Shown one piece after another: positions 1 to 9,081 of a DNA stretch of 64,000 nt. This DNA comes from an uncultured Campylobacter sp. (GTDB taxonomy: Bacteria; Campylobacterota; Campylobacteria; Campylobacterales; Campylobacteraceae). The DNA is taken from contig NZ_CALGPY010000006.1 in assembly GCF_937959485.1 (NCBI RefSeq), forward strand, positions 196,898 to 260,897, read 5' to 3'. Numbering within the stretch: the first letter of the stretch is position 1; each line of letters opens with the position of its first letter. Below the pieces are notes generated by a model, which saw only the letters and a list, made by a program, of their open reading frames with translations, searched no databases and had not been told where the DNA came from. The position numbers were made by a program, and so were the translations under genes.

Positions 1-1
1 A

Positions 2-364
2 AAGGTCGGTCTTAGCAATAAGGCCTATACTTATCCGCACAAGCTTAGCGGTGGGCAAAAGCAACGCATCGCAATCGCTAGAAGTTTGGCGGTAAATCCG
101 GACGTGATTTTATTCGATGAGCCCACTTCGGCGTTAGATCCTGAGATGATCGGCGAGGTGTTAGGTATAATGAAAGAGGTCGCCAAAGAGGGCATTACGA
201 TGCTTGTGGTAACGCACGAGATGGGCTTTGCACGCAATGTCGCGAATAGGATTTTTTTTATGGAGGGCGGCAAGATCGCTGTGGATGATACGCCTAAAAA
301 CGTATTTGAAAATCCGCAAAATCCGAGATTGAAAGAATTTCTAAATAAAATTTTAAACCACTAA
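2..364 (+). CDS. Polar amino-acid ABC transporter ATP-binding protein (3' part)
   Basis: This is the C-terminal half of the ATPase of an amino-acid importer, open to the left window edge in frame 2. It contains the ABC signature LSGGQKQRIAIAR (about codons 16-28), the Walker B run ILFDEPTSALDP, and the switch histidine in VVTHEMGFA. The Walker A part lies upstream of the window. The sequence is typical of the GlnQ/HisP class of polar amino-acid transporters, which energise uptake at the inner membrane. The solute-binding protein follows 11 bp downstream, so both are probably in one operon. Substrate cannot be told from the ATPase alone. Confidence 0.93.
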   Translation, partial: KVGLSNKAYTYPHKLSGGQKQRIAIARSLAVNPDVILFDEPTSALDPEMIGEVLGIMKEVAKEGITMLVVTHEMGFARNVANRIFFMEGGKIAVDDTPKNVFENPQNPRLKEFLNKILNH

Positions 365-375
365 AGGAGAGGGAA

Positions 376-1116
376 ATGAAAAAATTTATTAGATTTTTAG
401 TTGCGGGCGCTTTGCTTTGCGGTTCGCTAGTCGCTAAAGACATCACCAAAGATACACTTATCGTAGGCACGAACGCCGAGTATCCGCCGTTTGAGTTCGT
501 GGATGAAAACTCCAAGGTTACCGGCTTTGATATGGATTTGGTAGCCGAGCTTGCCAAGCGCGCGGGGGTGAAATATGAAATTTTAAATATGAGCTTTGAC
601 GGGCTAATCCCTGCGATTAAAAGCGGCAAAATCGATATGATCGCCTCGGGAATGAGTGCGACACCGGCTCGTAAAAAGGCTATCGATTTCACGGCTCCTT
701 ACTATAAAGTCGAGAATTTATATGTCAAGCGCAAGGATGATAGCTCGTTAAATTCTAAGGCGGATCTGCAGGGTAAGCGCCTTGCCGCGCAGCTAGGCAC
801 TATCCAAGAGCTTGCGATCAGAGATATCAAAGGCGCCGAGGTTAGCGCCACGGAGAATGTTTTTGTAGCCGTTATGTCGCTGAAAAACAAAAAGATCGAT
901 GCGCTTTGCGTGGATTCGTCCGTGGGCTACGAATATCTTAAGAAAAACGACGATCTAACCGCATTTTTTAAAGAATCCGACGGCAGCGAGGGCTTTTCGA
1001 TCGCATTTGATAAGGGCAAGTATCCCGAGCTGCTAGCTAAGTTTAACGCAGCGCTTGAGGAGATGAAAAAGGACGGCAGCTACGAAAAGCTTTTGGAAAA
1101 GTATAATTTAAAATAA
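376..1116 (+). CDS. Amino-acid ABC transporter periplasmic substrate-binding protein
   Basis: A 246-residue periplasmic binding protein of the SBP_bac_3 family, the partner of the ATPase just upstream. Residues 1-20 form a signal peptide (MKK, hydrophobic core, LVA before KD). The family fingerprint is present: NAEYPPFEF, then GFDMDLVAELA, a DGLIPAI segment and FTAPYY. A ribosome site (AAAGGAGAGG) lies 5 bases before the ATG. There is no lipobox, so the protein is probably soluble in the periplasm. Ligand is not predictable here; cystine, glutamine or another polar amino acid are all possible. Confidence 0.93.
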   Translation: MKKFIRFLVAGALLCGSLVAKDITKDTLIVGTNAEYPPFEFVDENSKVTGFDMDLVAELAKRAGVKYEILNMSFDGLIPAIKSGKIDMIASGMSATPARKKAIDFTAPYYKVENLYVKRKDDSSLNSKADLQGKRLAAQLGTIQELAIRDIKGAEVSATENVFVAVMSLKNKKIDALCVDSSVGYEYLKKNDDLTAFFKESDGSEGFSIAFDKGKYPELLAKFNAALEEMKKDGSYEKLLEKYNLK

Positions 1117-1130
1117 TCCGCAAAATTTAG

Positions 1131-1158
1131 GCGCAAATTCTGCAATAGAAATTTGCGC
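1131..1158 (+). terminator. Hairpin after the ABC transporter genes
   Basis: GCGCAAATT (1131-1139) pairs with AATTTGCGC (1150-1158) around a 10-nt loop; short flanking TAGG/CCTA can extend it. No T-run follows, so it may act as a weak terminator or mRNA-end structure before the next gene. Confidence 0.45.
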
Positions 1159-1175
1159 TACCTAAGAGGAATCCT

Positions 1176-1715
1176 ATGAAAAAGATATTTTTAGCACTTG
1201 CGATTTTGCTCTGCACGCAGAGCTTTGCGGAGCAAAAAGACAGATACGGCATCGCTGCGTTTGCAGGTCTTGGCAATGACGGTAGAAGCTTCGTTTTTAC
1301 CTTCAGAAAGGCTCAAAAAGATCGTTTCTTTCCCTGCGACTTAAAAAATTTAAACATAATCGCCGCGGGCGCTTCTAGGTGCATAACGGACGCTAAGGAG
1401 CTAAAGAAATTCGACAAAGAATATAAAAAAGCTCTCGAGTCCGTGATAAAACCCGGCAAGCGCTACTACGTAAATTTAATCGATCGTGGCAATGACGCCT
1501 ATGTCTGCGACGCAAGCGATCCTAAAAGTAATCTGCGATTAGACCTAGTGGCAGCAGGGTTTGCCGTGCCGACAACCGACGATAGCGAACTTCTTTTAAA
1601 AGCCGCCGAGGAGGCCAAAGAGGCTAAGCGCGGAATGTATAGCGCAAAATTTTGGGACGTTACCAACTGCATTTTAAACGGCGTACCTATACCTAAAAAA
1701 GATGAGGATAGATGA
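1176..1715 (+). CDS. Exported SNase-like (thermonuclease-fold) protein
   Basis: A 179-residue protein with a clear signal peptide ending near SFA-EQ (residue 18). The second half resembles the C-terminal part of the staphylococcal-nuclease fold: RLDLVAAGFAV followed by a helix AAEEAKEAKRGMY, matching the usual LVxxGxA...AxxAKxxKRGxW pattern. The N-terminal catalytic Arg/Asp/Glu set of active nucleases is not obvious, so nuclease activity is uncertain. Four cysteines (CDLK, RCI, VCD, NCI) could form disulfides in the periplasm. It overlaps thiE by 4 bp, which indicates co-transcription although no functional link is evident. Confidence 0.7.
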   Translation: MKKIFLALAILLCTQSFAEQKDRYGIAAFAGLGNDGRSFVFTFRKAQKDRFFPCDLKNLNIIAAGASRCITDAKELKKFDKEYKKALESVIKPGKRYYVNLIDRGNDAYVCDASDPKSNLRLDLVAAGFAVPTTDDSELLLKAAEEAKEAKRGMYSAKFWDVTNCILNGVPIPKKDEDR

Positions 1716-2326
1716 GCGAAATTTACGCGCTTAGCGACGATGCCTTAACGCCGCCGCAAACTATCTTTTTGCAGATAGATGAAATTTTGCGCTGCGGCGT
1801 GAAGCTCGTGCAGTATCGCAGCAAGCTCGCCGCGCAGGATGAAACTTTAATCCGCTCTCTCATCAGTCTTTGTGAGGATTACGGCGCCAAACTCATTATC
1901 AACGACGATGCGGCGCTTGCCAAAAAGCTAGATGCACACGGCGTGCATATCGGCAAAGGTGACGGCGAGACGGCGCAGGTGCGCGAGTTTTTAGGCACGG
2001 ATAAGATCATTGGCGTTAGCTGCTACGCTGATCTTGCTCGCGCGCAAAAGGCCGAAGCGCAGGGTGCTAGCTACGTAGCCTTCGGCTCGCTAAGGCGCAG
2101 CAAGACAAAGCCTAATGCGCCGCTTTGCCCCAATGAGCTCGTGCAAGAGGCGCGAAAATCTTTAAACCTCCCAATCGCCGTAATCGGCGGGATAAGCTTA
2201 GAAAATCTGGATGAAATTTTAGCCCTCAAGCCCGATTATATCGCGATGGTAGAGGCGATCTACAGGCCCGCTTCGATTACGCAGAATTTAGCAAATTTAA
2301 AGGAAAAAATGGATGAATATATTTGA
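1712..2326 (+). CDS. thiE: Thiamine-phosphate synthase
   Basis: A 204-residue TIM-barrel enzyme that joins the pyrimidine and thiazole moieties to make thiamine phosphate. Family landmarks in order: VQYRSK (normally LRxK, phosphate/pyrimidine binding), LIINDDAALAKKL and GVHIGKGD (the IINDxxxLA...GVHLGQ motif), GVSCY, YVAFGSL with a following TKP (the GPxFxTxTK segment) and the phosphate loop AVIGGIS. The start overlaps the preceding stop (ATGA) and its end overlaps uppP by 14 bp. A TenI-like role is the alternative, but the binding motifs favour ThiE. No TPP riboswitch was seen upstream. Confidence 0.87.
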   Translation: MSEIYALSDDALTPPQTIFLQIDEILRCGVKLVQYRSKLAAQDETLIRSLISLCEDYGAKLIINDDAALAKKLDAHGVHIGKGDGETAQVREFLGTDKIIGVSCYADLARAQKAEAQGASYVAFGSLRRSKTKPNAPLCPNELVQEARKSLNLPIAVIGGISLENLDEILALKPDYIAMVEAIYRPASITQNLANLKEKMDEYI

Positions 2327-3089
2327 CGCCGTGATTTTAGGCATCGTTGAGGGGCTGACTGAGTTTCTGCCCGTAAGCTCAACCGGGCACATGATCCTGG
2401 CTGCAAAACTGATGGGCTTGCAGCAGACCGAAACGCTTAAATGCTTCGAAGTCGTTATCCAGCTAGGCTCGATCCTAGCGGTCGTGGCGATGTTTTACAA
2501 GCGGCTTTTGGTTGATTTCAAGCTCTGGTGCAAGCTCGTCGTGGGCTTTATCCCCACCGCCGCGATTGGATTTTTGCTCTATAAAAGCATCAAATCGCTA
2601 TTCGCGCCGCAGACCGTCGCCTACGCGCTGATCGGCTGGGGCATTATTTTTATCGCGGTCGAGCTCTTTCGCAAGGCGCGCCCTAGGGAAAATGAACTAG
2701 AGCATCTGGATCAAATTTCATACGTTCAGGCTTTCATCATCGGGCTTTCGCAATGTTTTGCGATGGTGCCGGGCACTTCGCGCAGCGGCGCTACCATCAT
2801 CGCAGGGCTTTTGTGCGGGCTAAGCAGAAACTTAGCCGCGCGCTTTAGCTTCCTGCTAGCGATCCCTACGATGTTTGCGGCGACTTTCTACGACACCTAT
2901 AAGAATTTAGACACCTTCGCGCAAAATTCCGCTAATATCACGACCTTTCTCATAGGCGGGGTAGTGGCGTTTATAGTGGCGCTTGCGGCGATCAAGCTAT
3001 TTCTAAGCTTCGTTTCGAAGTTTGATTTCATCCCGTTTGGAATTTATAGAATTCTAATCGGCGCCATCTTTTTCATCTTCGTTTTTTAA
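2313..3089 (+). CDS. uppP: Undecaprenyl-diphosphate phosphatase
   Basis: A 258-residue integral membrane enzyme (BacA/UppP family) that regenerates the undecaprenyl-phosphate carrier for peptidoglycan and glycan assembly and can give bacitracin tolerance. Both signature regions are present: GIVEGLTEFLPVSSTGH at residues 10-26 with the catalytic glutamates, and PGTSRSGATI near residue 147. The remaining sequence shows the expected set of hydrophobic helices. The start lies inside the end of thiE, so translational coupling is likely. The next gene, a phosphoethanolamine transferase, follows after 22 bp and also acts on the envelope. Confidence 0.96.
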   Translation: MNIFDAVILGIVEGLTEFLPVSSTGHMILAAKLMGLQQTETLKCFEVVIQLGSILAVVAMFYKRLLVDFKLWCKLVVGFIPTAAIGFLLYKSIKSLFAPQTVAYALIGWGIIFIAVELFRKARPRENELEHLDQISYVQAFIIGLSQCFAMVPGTSRSGATIIAGLLCGLSRNLAARFSFLLAIPTMFAATFYDTYKNLDTFAQNSANITTFLIGGVVAFIVALAAIKLFLSFVSKFDFIPFGIYRILIGAIFFIFVF

Positions 3090-3111
3090 ACGCAATCAAC
3101 AAAGGAATTTC

Positions 3112-4935
3112 ATGAGCCTAGCAAAAAATATCGGCGCATTTTTAAAAGACAGATTCAGCCTCCTATCGGTATTCAGCGGCGCGGTGCTAAACGCATACGC
3201 GCTAGTTTTGGTATTAAATTTAGCGCTCGGGCTGCTTCTTATCGCGCGCGGCGGCGAGCTGCTCTCTGCGCAGGCGCTGTTTTTCGTGGCGTCTGCGATC
3301 TGCGGCGTGACGATACTTTTTTTCGCGCTTTACGCGATTAGCTTTTACAGCGCCAGGCTATATAAAATTCTCGCCTTTGCGCTTCTGGCGATAAACGTAA
3401 TCTTTGCGATCACTCAGATTTTTTTGATCTTTAGCTTGGAGCTTACCTACTCGCACGGCACGCTGGATGCGCTGGTGCAAACGACGCCCAAGGAGGCCTT
3501 TGAGTTCGCGCATGCGTTTTTAAATTTCAAGCTTATCGCGGCTTTTTTGGCGCTTTTAATTTTCGTCATCGTCGCTCTTAGGCTTAGAGTGAGCCAGCGA
3601 GTGCGGATGAAGCTATGTCGCGCGATAAAGTTAGCCTTTTTGCTTAGCTTGCTCGTTTTTATCGCGCATGCGGCGTTTAAAAGCTACGTAGCCAAAAGCT
3701 CGAAAATGCGCGCCAGCATCATAATCGCGCTAAATAAAATTCCGATTTACAACTTTGCTTTCGTTACAAAGGATTATTTCGGCGCCGATTTTAAAAGCGT
3801 GCGCGAGCTGCAAGCCGGATACCAAAGCATTTACGCCTCGCATTCACATAAAACCGTGCCAAACCGCATCTCAAACGTCGTTTTCATCATCGGAGAGAGC
3901 CTGCAGCGAAATTTCATGAGCCTATACGGCTACTATCTGCCCACCACACCGAATCTGCAAGCGCTTGAGCAAAGTGGAAATTTAATCGCCTTTAGCGACG
4001 TCGTCTCACCGGGCGCCAAGACCAACGACGTGTTAAAATACGTGCTAAATTTCGGAAATTACGAGAGCGAAAAGCAGCGCCCGTGGAGCGCTAACCTCGA
4101 CATCGTAAATCTCGCGCGACTGGCAAACTACGAGACCTTTTGGATCAGCAACCAGGAGCGCTACGGGCAGTGGGCGGTCGCAAGCGGCGCGAGTGCGCAG
4201 ATGACGGATCACTCGGACTTTACGAACCAAATCCCGGTTTACAAATACGCCTACTCGCTCGACGAAGTTATGCTTCCGAGTATAAAAAATTTCAAATCTG
4301 GCGCGAGAAAATCGCCCCTTGCGCGCAAGGACGAAAACTCCGCCGCAGAGGTAAACAGCACGCAGAAAAAGGATAAATTTTTCATCCTTCATCTGATGGG
4401 CTCGCACCCGAGCTACGAGTTTCGCTATCCCAAAAGCTTTGCTAAATTTAGCGCCGCAGATATCTCGCGCGAGCCGCTTGATGAGGGGCAGAAAAAAGAG
4501 CTCGCGCACTACCTAAACACCGTGGCTTACAACGATTTTATCGTGAGCGAAATTTATAAAATTTTTGCTAGCGACAACACGCTGATAGTCTATTTCAGCG
4601 ACCACGCCCAGAGCCTTTATCAATACCGCGGCAAGCTAATCCACGGCGGCATCAACCGCTTCACGCTCGAAATCCCGCTGATTTTCATGGCGTCGGATAA
4701 GTTCAAAGAGCAAAACGCTGATCTTTGGGCGCGCATCGCCGCAGCCAAAGACAGGCCGTTTTTAAACGACGATCTCATCCACGCGATCGCAGAAATTTTA
4801 GAGATGACCGACCTGCCCGAGTACGATCCCACTCGCTCGGTGATAAACGTCGATTTTAACGCCTCGCGCCCGCGCATCATCGAGGGGGTCGATTACGATA
4901 AGGTTTATAGGCTGCAGAAGGAATTTGGCGAGTAA
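3112..4935 (+). CDS. Phosphoethanolamine transferase (EptA/EptC-like)
   Basis: A 607-residue inner-membrane enzyme of the alkaline-phosphatase/sulfatase superfamily. About five hydrophobic segments fill residues 20-200, then a periplasmic catalytic domain follows. Seen motifs: IIGESLQRNFMSLYGY (metal-binding Glu), a likely nucleophile threonine in SPGAKTND, LHLMGSHPSY, and metal ligands in YFSDHAQSLY and LIHGG. In C. jejuni the single member of this family (EptC) modifies lipid A, flagellar rod protein and N-glycan; which substrate applies here is not visible. Residues about 392-416 hold a Lys/Ser/Glu-rich linker. It sits directly after uppP and is probably co-transcribed. Confidence 0.88.
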   Translation: MSLAKNIGAFLKDRFSLLSVFSGAVLNAYALVLVLNLALGLLLIARGGELLSAQALFFVASAICGVTILFFALYAISFYSARLYKILAFALLAINVIFAITQIFLIFSLELTYSHGTLDALVQTTPKEAFEFAHAFLNFKLIAAFLALLIFVIVALRLRVSQRVRMKLCRAIKLAFLLSLLVFIAHAAFKSYVAKSSKMRASIIIALNKIPIYNFAFVTKDYFGADFKSVRELQAGYQSIYASHSHKTVPNRISNVVFIIGESLQRNFMSLYGYYLPTTPNLQALEQSGNLIAFSDVVSPGAKTNDVLKYVLNFGNYESEKQRPWSANLDIVNLARLANYETFWISNQERYGQWAVASGASAQMTDHSDFTNQIPVYKYAYSLDEVMLPSIKNFKSGARKSPLARKDENSAAEVNSTQKKDKFFILHLMGSHPSYEFRYPKSFAKFSAADISREPLDEGQKKELAHYLNTVAYNDFIVSEIYKIFASDNTLIVYFSDHAQSLYQYRGKLIHGGINRFTLEIPLIFMASDKFKEQNADLWARIAAAKDRPFLNDDLIHAIAEILEMTDLPEYDPTRSVINVDFNASRPRIIEGVDYDKVYRLQKEFGE

Positions 4936-4939
4936 ATTC

Positions 4940-4978
4940 GGTGAAATTTTGCGTCTTTTGAGGGCGCAGAATTTCACC
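4940..4978 (+). terminator. Terminator-like hairpin after the phosphoethanolamine transferase
   Basis: GGTGAAATTTTGCG (4940-4953) pairs with CGCAGAATTTCACC (4965-4978) with one mismatch and an 11-nt loop, 4 bases after the stop codon. A short TT/AAAATT tail follows. Confidence 0.6.
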
Positions 4979-5529
4979 TCTTAAAATTTGCACTCTTATC
5001 GCAACTGCTCGCGCCTTAATTTAGCTTTCGGGCGGGCGCGTCAATTTAAGCCGCCACGAGCTCTGCGATAAAATTTCTCGCCGCGGAAGTTTGCCGAGTA
5101 AAATTCAGCTTTGCAGAATTTCAAAATTTTGCGGCTAAAATTCCACTACGCAGAATTTTCCATGCGTTCACGAAATATAAAATTTGCGAAGCTCGTTCAA
5201 ATAGCGAAATTTTGAAATTTAGGAATTTTAAAATTTGGCAGCGTTAAAATTTATCCACGCGGCACGGAATTCTACCGCTCAAATTTCACAGCGTAAAATT
5301 CCATAAAACAAAATTTTACGGATAAAATTCCGTCGGCAAATTTAAAATTTCAAAATTCCAAGCTGCAAAATTTTATGCCGAAGAATTTCGCGTTCCAATC
5401 GGCACGGAGTATCTGCTGCCGAGCCGCGCATAAAATTTTACGCTACGAAATTACACCGACAAAATTTTATGTCGCAAAATCCCGCGCCATAAAATTTAAA
5501 AGCGGCTCTTGTTATAAAATTTTGCGAGC
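4979..5529. other. Gene-free spacer rich in AAAATTT words
   Basis: No coding frame or RNA gene is recognisable. The stretch holds more than 25 copies of AAATTT/AAAATT-type words every 15-25 bases, separated by short GC-rich pieces. It looks like the other long spacers of this window. Confidence 0.7.
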
Positions 5530-6870
5530 TTAATTTACGCTGCCGCAGCGGTATTTGCCCGCTACGAAGGTGATTTTATCGCGGATCTGAGCGATCTGTC
5601 TTAGCGCCTCTGCTAAGAAATCCACGTCGCTTTCGTCGTGGATGAACGAGAAGCTAGCCCGCACCCAAGCGGGTTTGCGCGACATTTCGGTATCGGGTTG
5701 CAAGCCGAGCAGATCAAAGCCGTAAGGCGCAGCGCAGTCGCATCCTGCGCGAGTCTGGATCTCAAATTTCTGCCCGAGCACCCCGGCTAGCGCGTCCGCG
5801 CCGAGCCCTTGCATATTGAAAGCAAAGATCGGCACGCGCGGCGTAGTCAGATTGCCGTAAATTTCAATCTCTGGGATCTTTGAAATTTCGCTTATGAAGC
5901 GCTTGCAAATCGCCTCTTCGCGCGACTTGATCGCATCTAGCCCCGCGCTTTTGCGAAGCTTTAGAGCGAGGTATGTCCGCACCAGCGCGATGATGCCCGG
6001 CGTGCCCGCCTCCTCCAAGCGCTCCTTATCGATTATAAAGCACTGCGTTAGGGCGTCTGCGTATTTGATCGTGCCGCCTCCCGCGAATGTCGGCTCCTCG
6101 CCGCGCAAAAGCTCCTTTCGCACCGCCAAAATCCCGCTAGCGCCCACTCCGCCCAAAAGCTTGTGCGCGCCGAAAAACATACCGTCGCAAAAGCCAAGAT
6201 CTACGTTTTCGTGCGCGATGAGCGCGCTAGCGTCCACAAATAGCCGCCCGCCGTACGCTTTTAGCATCAAGTAAGCGCTCTTGTAATCTAGCTTAAGACC
6301 CGTCACGTTCGATGCCGCGGTAAGTACACCGTAAATTTCGCGCCCTTTATTTGCGGATAGAATTTCACCCAGCCGCGCAAAGTCCATCAGCCCGCTTGGA
6401 TCCAGTGGCACGCGCACGACCTCGCAAAGCCCCTGTCTTAGGCTAATTTCAACTGAGTGATGCTCAAAAGGCGAGATGATGAAAAGCGGCAGCTCTTTTA
6501 TGCTTTCGCGCCGCAAACCGAGCCTATCTCGCGTTACTGGCGGCAGATAGATGCCTAAAATTTCCCAAAGCTTCTTAATCGCCGCAGTCGCGCCGAAACC
6601 GCAGGAGATCAGGTAGTAGCGCTCTTCGCAGCCTAGAAGCTCTTTGATTTTGACCCTTGCGTTTTCGTAGTAATCGCTCGTAATCTCGGCGTTGGCTCCG
6701 CCTGCGGAGTGGACGTTGGCATATGTTGCAAGCACGCGCTCGATCTCCGTTTCTATAGGGCGATACGCAAGCCCCGAAGCGGCGAAATCGAAGTATTTGA
6801 CCCCCTCTTTTAAGATGATATTTTCTTTGATCGTTTGAAAATCCAAAGCGCGACTCCAAAATTTTTGCAA
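5530..6870 (-). CDS. Class V aminotransferase, cysteine-desulfurase-like
   Basis: A 446-residue PLP enzyme of the NifS/SufS/Csd superfamily. The PLP-binding lysine is visible in FGAHKLLGG (K237), the ring-stacking/ion-pair region in FVDASALIAH (D213), and a cysteine loop in TRAGCDCAAPYG (C377, C379), like the QTRAGCxCAGPYGH loop of one cysteine-desulfurase-related branch. It is longer than IscS/SufS and starts with YFDFAASGLA, typical of that branch. It may mobilise sulfur or selenium from cysteine/selenocysteine; the presence of selenoprotein genes nearby makes this worth noting but proves nothing. It is a single gene with a spacer downstream. Confidence 0.82.
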   Translation of the reverse strand: MQKFWSRALDFQTIKENIILKEGVKYFDFAASGLAYRPIETEIERVLATYANVHSAGGANAEITSDYYENARVKIKELLGCEERYYLISCGFGATAAIKKLWEILGIYLPPVTRDRLGLRRESIKELPLFIISPFEHHSVEISLRQGLCEVVRVPLDPSGLMDFARLGEILSANKGREIYGVLTAASNVTGLKLDYKSAYLMLKAYGGRLFVDASALIAHENVDLGFCDGMFFGAHKLLGGVGASGILAVRKELLRGEEPTFAGGGTIKYADALTQCFIIDKERLEEAGTPGIIALVRTYLALKLRKSAGLDAIKSREEAICKRFISEISKIPEIEIYGNLTTPRVPIFAFNMQGLGADALAGVLGQKFEIQTRAGCDCAAPYGFDLLGLQPDTEMSRKPAWVRASFSFIHDESDVDFLAEALRQIAQIRDKITFVAGKYRCGSVN

Positions 6871-6971
6871 ATTATATCCAAACTCGCTAAAATTACGCCC
6901 GCAAGGAGGGCGAAATTTACGAGTTAAAAGACACTGCGCGAAATTTAGGCGATGCTGATATCGACGCGATT

Positions 6972-7781
6972 TTGCAGTTTCATTTCGTATTTGACGAGAT
7001 CGGCTGTATAAGCGGCTACGCGGACGTTTTCGAAGCGATCGAAAATGAAATTTTGCTCTGCTTTGAACGTCTCGGCGAGCGCTTTAAATTTGGCGGCGAG
7101 TACGAAGAGCAGATCAAAAAGGCGCTGATGAAATTCGCTAGAAGCGACCGCAAAAAAATAGGAATTTCAAAAATCTTGCCGCGATTTACGGCGCAAAAAA
7201 TCACTGCAGATCTCATAAACGCGAAGTTTTTAATCACCGAAAAATCAAGCGAACAAAGAGCGCAAAAAGCCCGCAAAAACGACCACCTACCGCGCGCGCT
7301 GCGCCGCTACCATATCACCGACAAAGTCCATTTTAGCAGCAACTTTGCGAGGTTTTGGTTTAGATTTATCGAGCCAAACCTGCCCGCGCTGCGCCGCGGC
7401 GAGATAGGACGCGTGCTAAGTCTAATCAAAGCGGATTTCAACGCCTACGCGGGGCTCGGGTTTGAAATTTTAAGCAAGGAGCTGCTCGCAAAGTATTTAA
7501 ATTTAGAGATTTCGCAAATTTCAAGCTTTTGGAACAAAGAGGTCGAGATCGACATCTACGCGAAATTTGAGAGCTTTTGCGTCGCGGGCGAGTGCAAATA
7601 CAAGGAGCGAAAAATTTCAAAAAACGTGCTAAACGAGCTTATGCTCAAATGCGAAAAAGCGCACCTCGCGCCCGATCTGCTCGCGCTGTTTTCCAAAAGC
7701 GGCTTTAGCGGCGAGCTGCGCAACCTAAAAAGCGATAAAATTTTACTCTTTTCGCTCGAGGATTTTAAAATTTTACTTTGA
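6972..7781 (+). CDS. DUF234-domain protein, start uncertain
   Basis: About 269 residues. The second half matches the pattern of DUF234, the C-terminal domain of archaeal-type AAA ATPases: FARFWFRFIEPNL, then a FEILSKELL helix, and a nuclease-like core EVEIDIYAKF...VAGECKYKER (the E-x-D...ExK pattern of PD-(D/E)xK folds). The ATPase half is absent. The listed start is TTG. The same frame is open upstream to 6891, and a strong ribosome site AAGGAGGG (6903-6910) precedes an ATT codon at 6915, so a non-standard start there would add 19 residues that read ELKDTARNLGDADIDA. The real start may be that ATT or a lost ATG. Confidence 0.65.
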   Translation: MQFHFVFDEIGCISGYADVFEAIENEILLCFERLGERFKFGGEYEEQIKKALMKFARSDRKKIGISKILPRFTAQKITADLINAKFLITEKSSEQRAQKARKNDHLPRALRRYHITDKVHFSSNFARFWFRFIEPNLPALRRGEIGRVLSLIKADFNAYAGLGFEILSKELLAKYLNLEISQISSFWNKEVEIDIYAKFESFCVAGECKYKERKISKNVLNELMLKCEKAHLAPDLLALFSKSGFSGELRNLKSDKILLFSLEDFKILL

Positions 7782-8252
7782 GCTGCGCGCCAAAAAAGCC
7801 TAGAATATGGCGCAAGCGAGCGGTACCGTGCGCGTACTACGGTATGCCGCAAGAAATGAGTAGGGTGCTACCTACGGATACGCTATCTACGGCGGCACGG
7901 GCAGAGCATGGGTAAGCGCAAGGCATGGCAGACGCGCTATCGATAGGCGGTATGAAGGTGTGTTTGAGCGGACGGCGGCGCTATGGATAGGCAGACAGCG
8001 CGCTATCAGAGGCACACTATGGCGGCAAATTTTAAACGCAATCTGCAAGCAGAAAATCCGCCAAGCGCCAAATGCGAGTTTTTAAAATTCTATCACTAAA
8101 TTTTAGCATAGGCTTAGACGGCTATGTCGCCCACGCACAAATCAGCCACTTGCGAATTTCCCGCAACTATTGATAAGCAAACGCTTGCTATATGTAAGTA
8201 AACTCGCGCTGTTCGGGCACAAACCTCATGCCCTAAATTCCTAAAATTTAGA
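7782..8252. other. Gene-free spacer
   Basis: No gene recognised on either strand. The first 250 bases are GC-rich and contain repeated short words such as GCGCTAT and GGCGGC; the rest resembles other spacers. Nothing else is supportable. Confidence 0.6.
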
Positions 8253-8993
8253 CTATTTTTTCACCTTGATCACATATGGCACCGATTTGATCACGCCTTT
8301 AGAAAATAGCGTCTTAGTGTCCGCGTATACGGCGTTAAGCTCGGCTTTTGAAACATCCGCATCGCTTACCTGCACGTCCTTGTCGTAGTATTTCTCGATC
8401 ACGTCGATCGCGCCTTTTTGATCACTAGGTGAGAGGGCCTTCAGATACTTTAAAACCAGTGCCGATTTGATAAACGCGCTCTTGCCGTGCACCGGCGCAA
8501 AGATCAATTTTACGTTGCTGTTGCGAAGATACTTCGTAATCCTCTTCATCTCCTCGGCGCAATACGGACACTCCGGATCGCCCACGATGTAGGTCACGTA
8601 GGGATTATTTTTATCAAACGACTCGATATAGGCAAATCTCGCCGGATTTATGCTTTTTAGTAGCTCAAGTGCGGCGGCATCTCTGGCGTCCTTTAAAATT
8701 TGAGTTCTCATCTTAAATAATGCAGCATCCGCCGCGTCTGCAAGCTTAGACTCCTCTGTTACTGCCACTAGGCTTTTGCCGTCGTCGCTAGCCAAAAATG
8801 CCTCTTTTGTGTCGCCCGAGCGGACGATCAGCAAATTTAGCCCGTTTAGCGAGTTTAGTTTGTCAATCGAGATGAGCTGAGCGTTTTTATCATTTAGACT
8901 TTGCTTTAGGTTTTTTACGAACTCCGCTTCGTTCGCATTCGCGCCAAGCACAAAAGCCGCACACGCAGCCAAAACGTAGATGATTTTTTTCAT
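8253..8993 (-). CDS. Periplasmic DsbC/DsbG-like thiol:disulfide oxidoreductase
   Basis: A 246-residue exported protein with a signal peptide (cleavage near GANA, residue 20) and a thioredoxin fold carrying the active-site motif C142-P-Y-C145 in YIVGDPECPYCAEEM. The order of an N-terminal dimerisation-like region, linker helix and thioredoxin domain fits DsbC/DsbG disulfide isomerases. A cis-proline loop is visible near the end (KSVPYVI). It is a paralogue of the protein at 39926-40639, sharing PVHG/SVHG after the active site, an SDADVSKAELNA-like segment and the SVPY ending. Transcription is divergent from efp with its own TATAAT box at 9021-9026. Confidence 0.88.
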   Translation of the reverse strand: MKKIIYVLAACAAFVLGANANEAEFVKNLKQSLNDKNAQLISIDKLNSLNGLNLLIVRSGDTKEAFLASDDGKSLVAVTEESKLADAADAALFKMRTQILKDARDAAALELLKSINPARFAYIESFDKNNPYVTYIVGDPECPYCAEEMKRITKYLRNSNVKLIFAPVHGKSAFIKSALVLKYLKALSPSDQKGAIDVIEKYYDKDVQVSDADVSKAELNAVYADTKTLFSKGVIKSVPYVIKVKK

Positions 8994-9020
8994 AGCTTCC
9001 CTCCCCTTAAAATTTCGCCA

Positions 9021-9053
9021 ATTATATCAATTTAAAATAAAATTTGTTATAAT
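9021..9053. promoter_or_regulatory. Divergent promoters for the DsbC-like gene and efp
   Basis: ATTATA at 9021-9026 reads TATAAT on the minus strand for the DsbC-like gene; TATAAT at 9048-9053 on the plus strand serves efp. Both fit the Campylobacter sigma-70 -10 consensus, about 30 bases from their start codons. Confidence 0.7.
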
Positions 9054-9081
9054 CGCGCCTCATTAATTTAAGGAGAAATTT

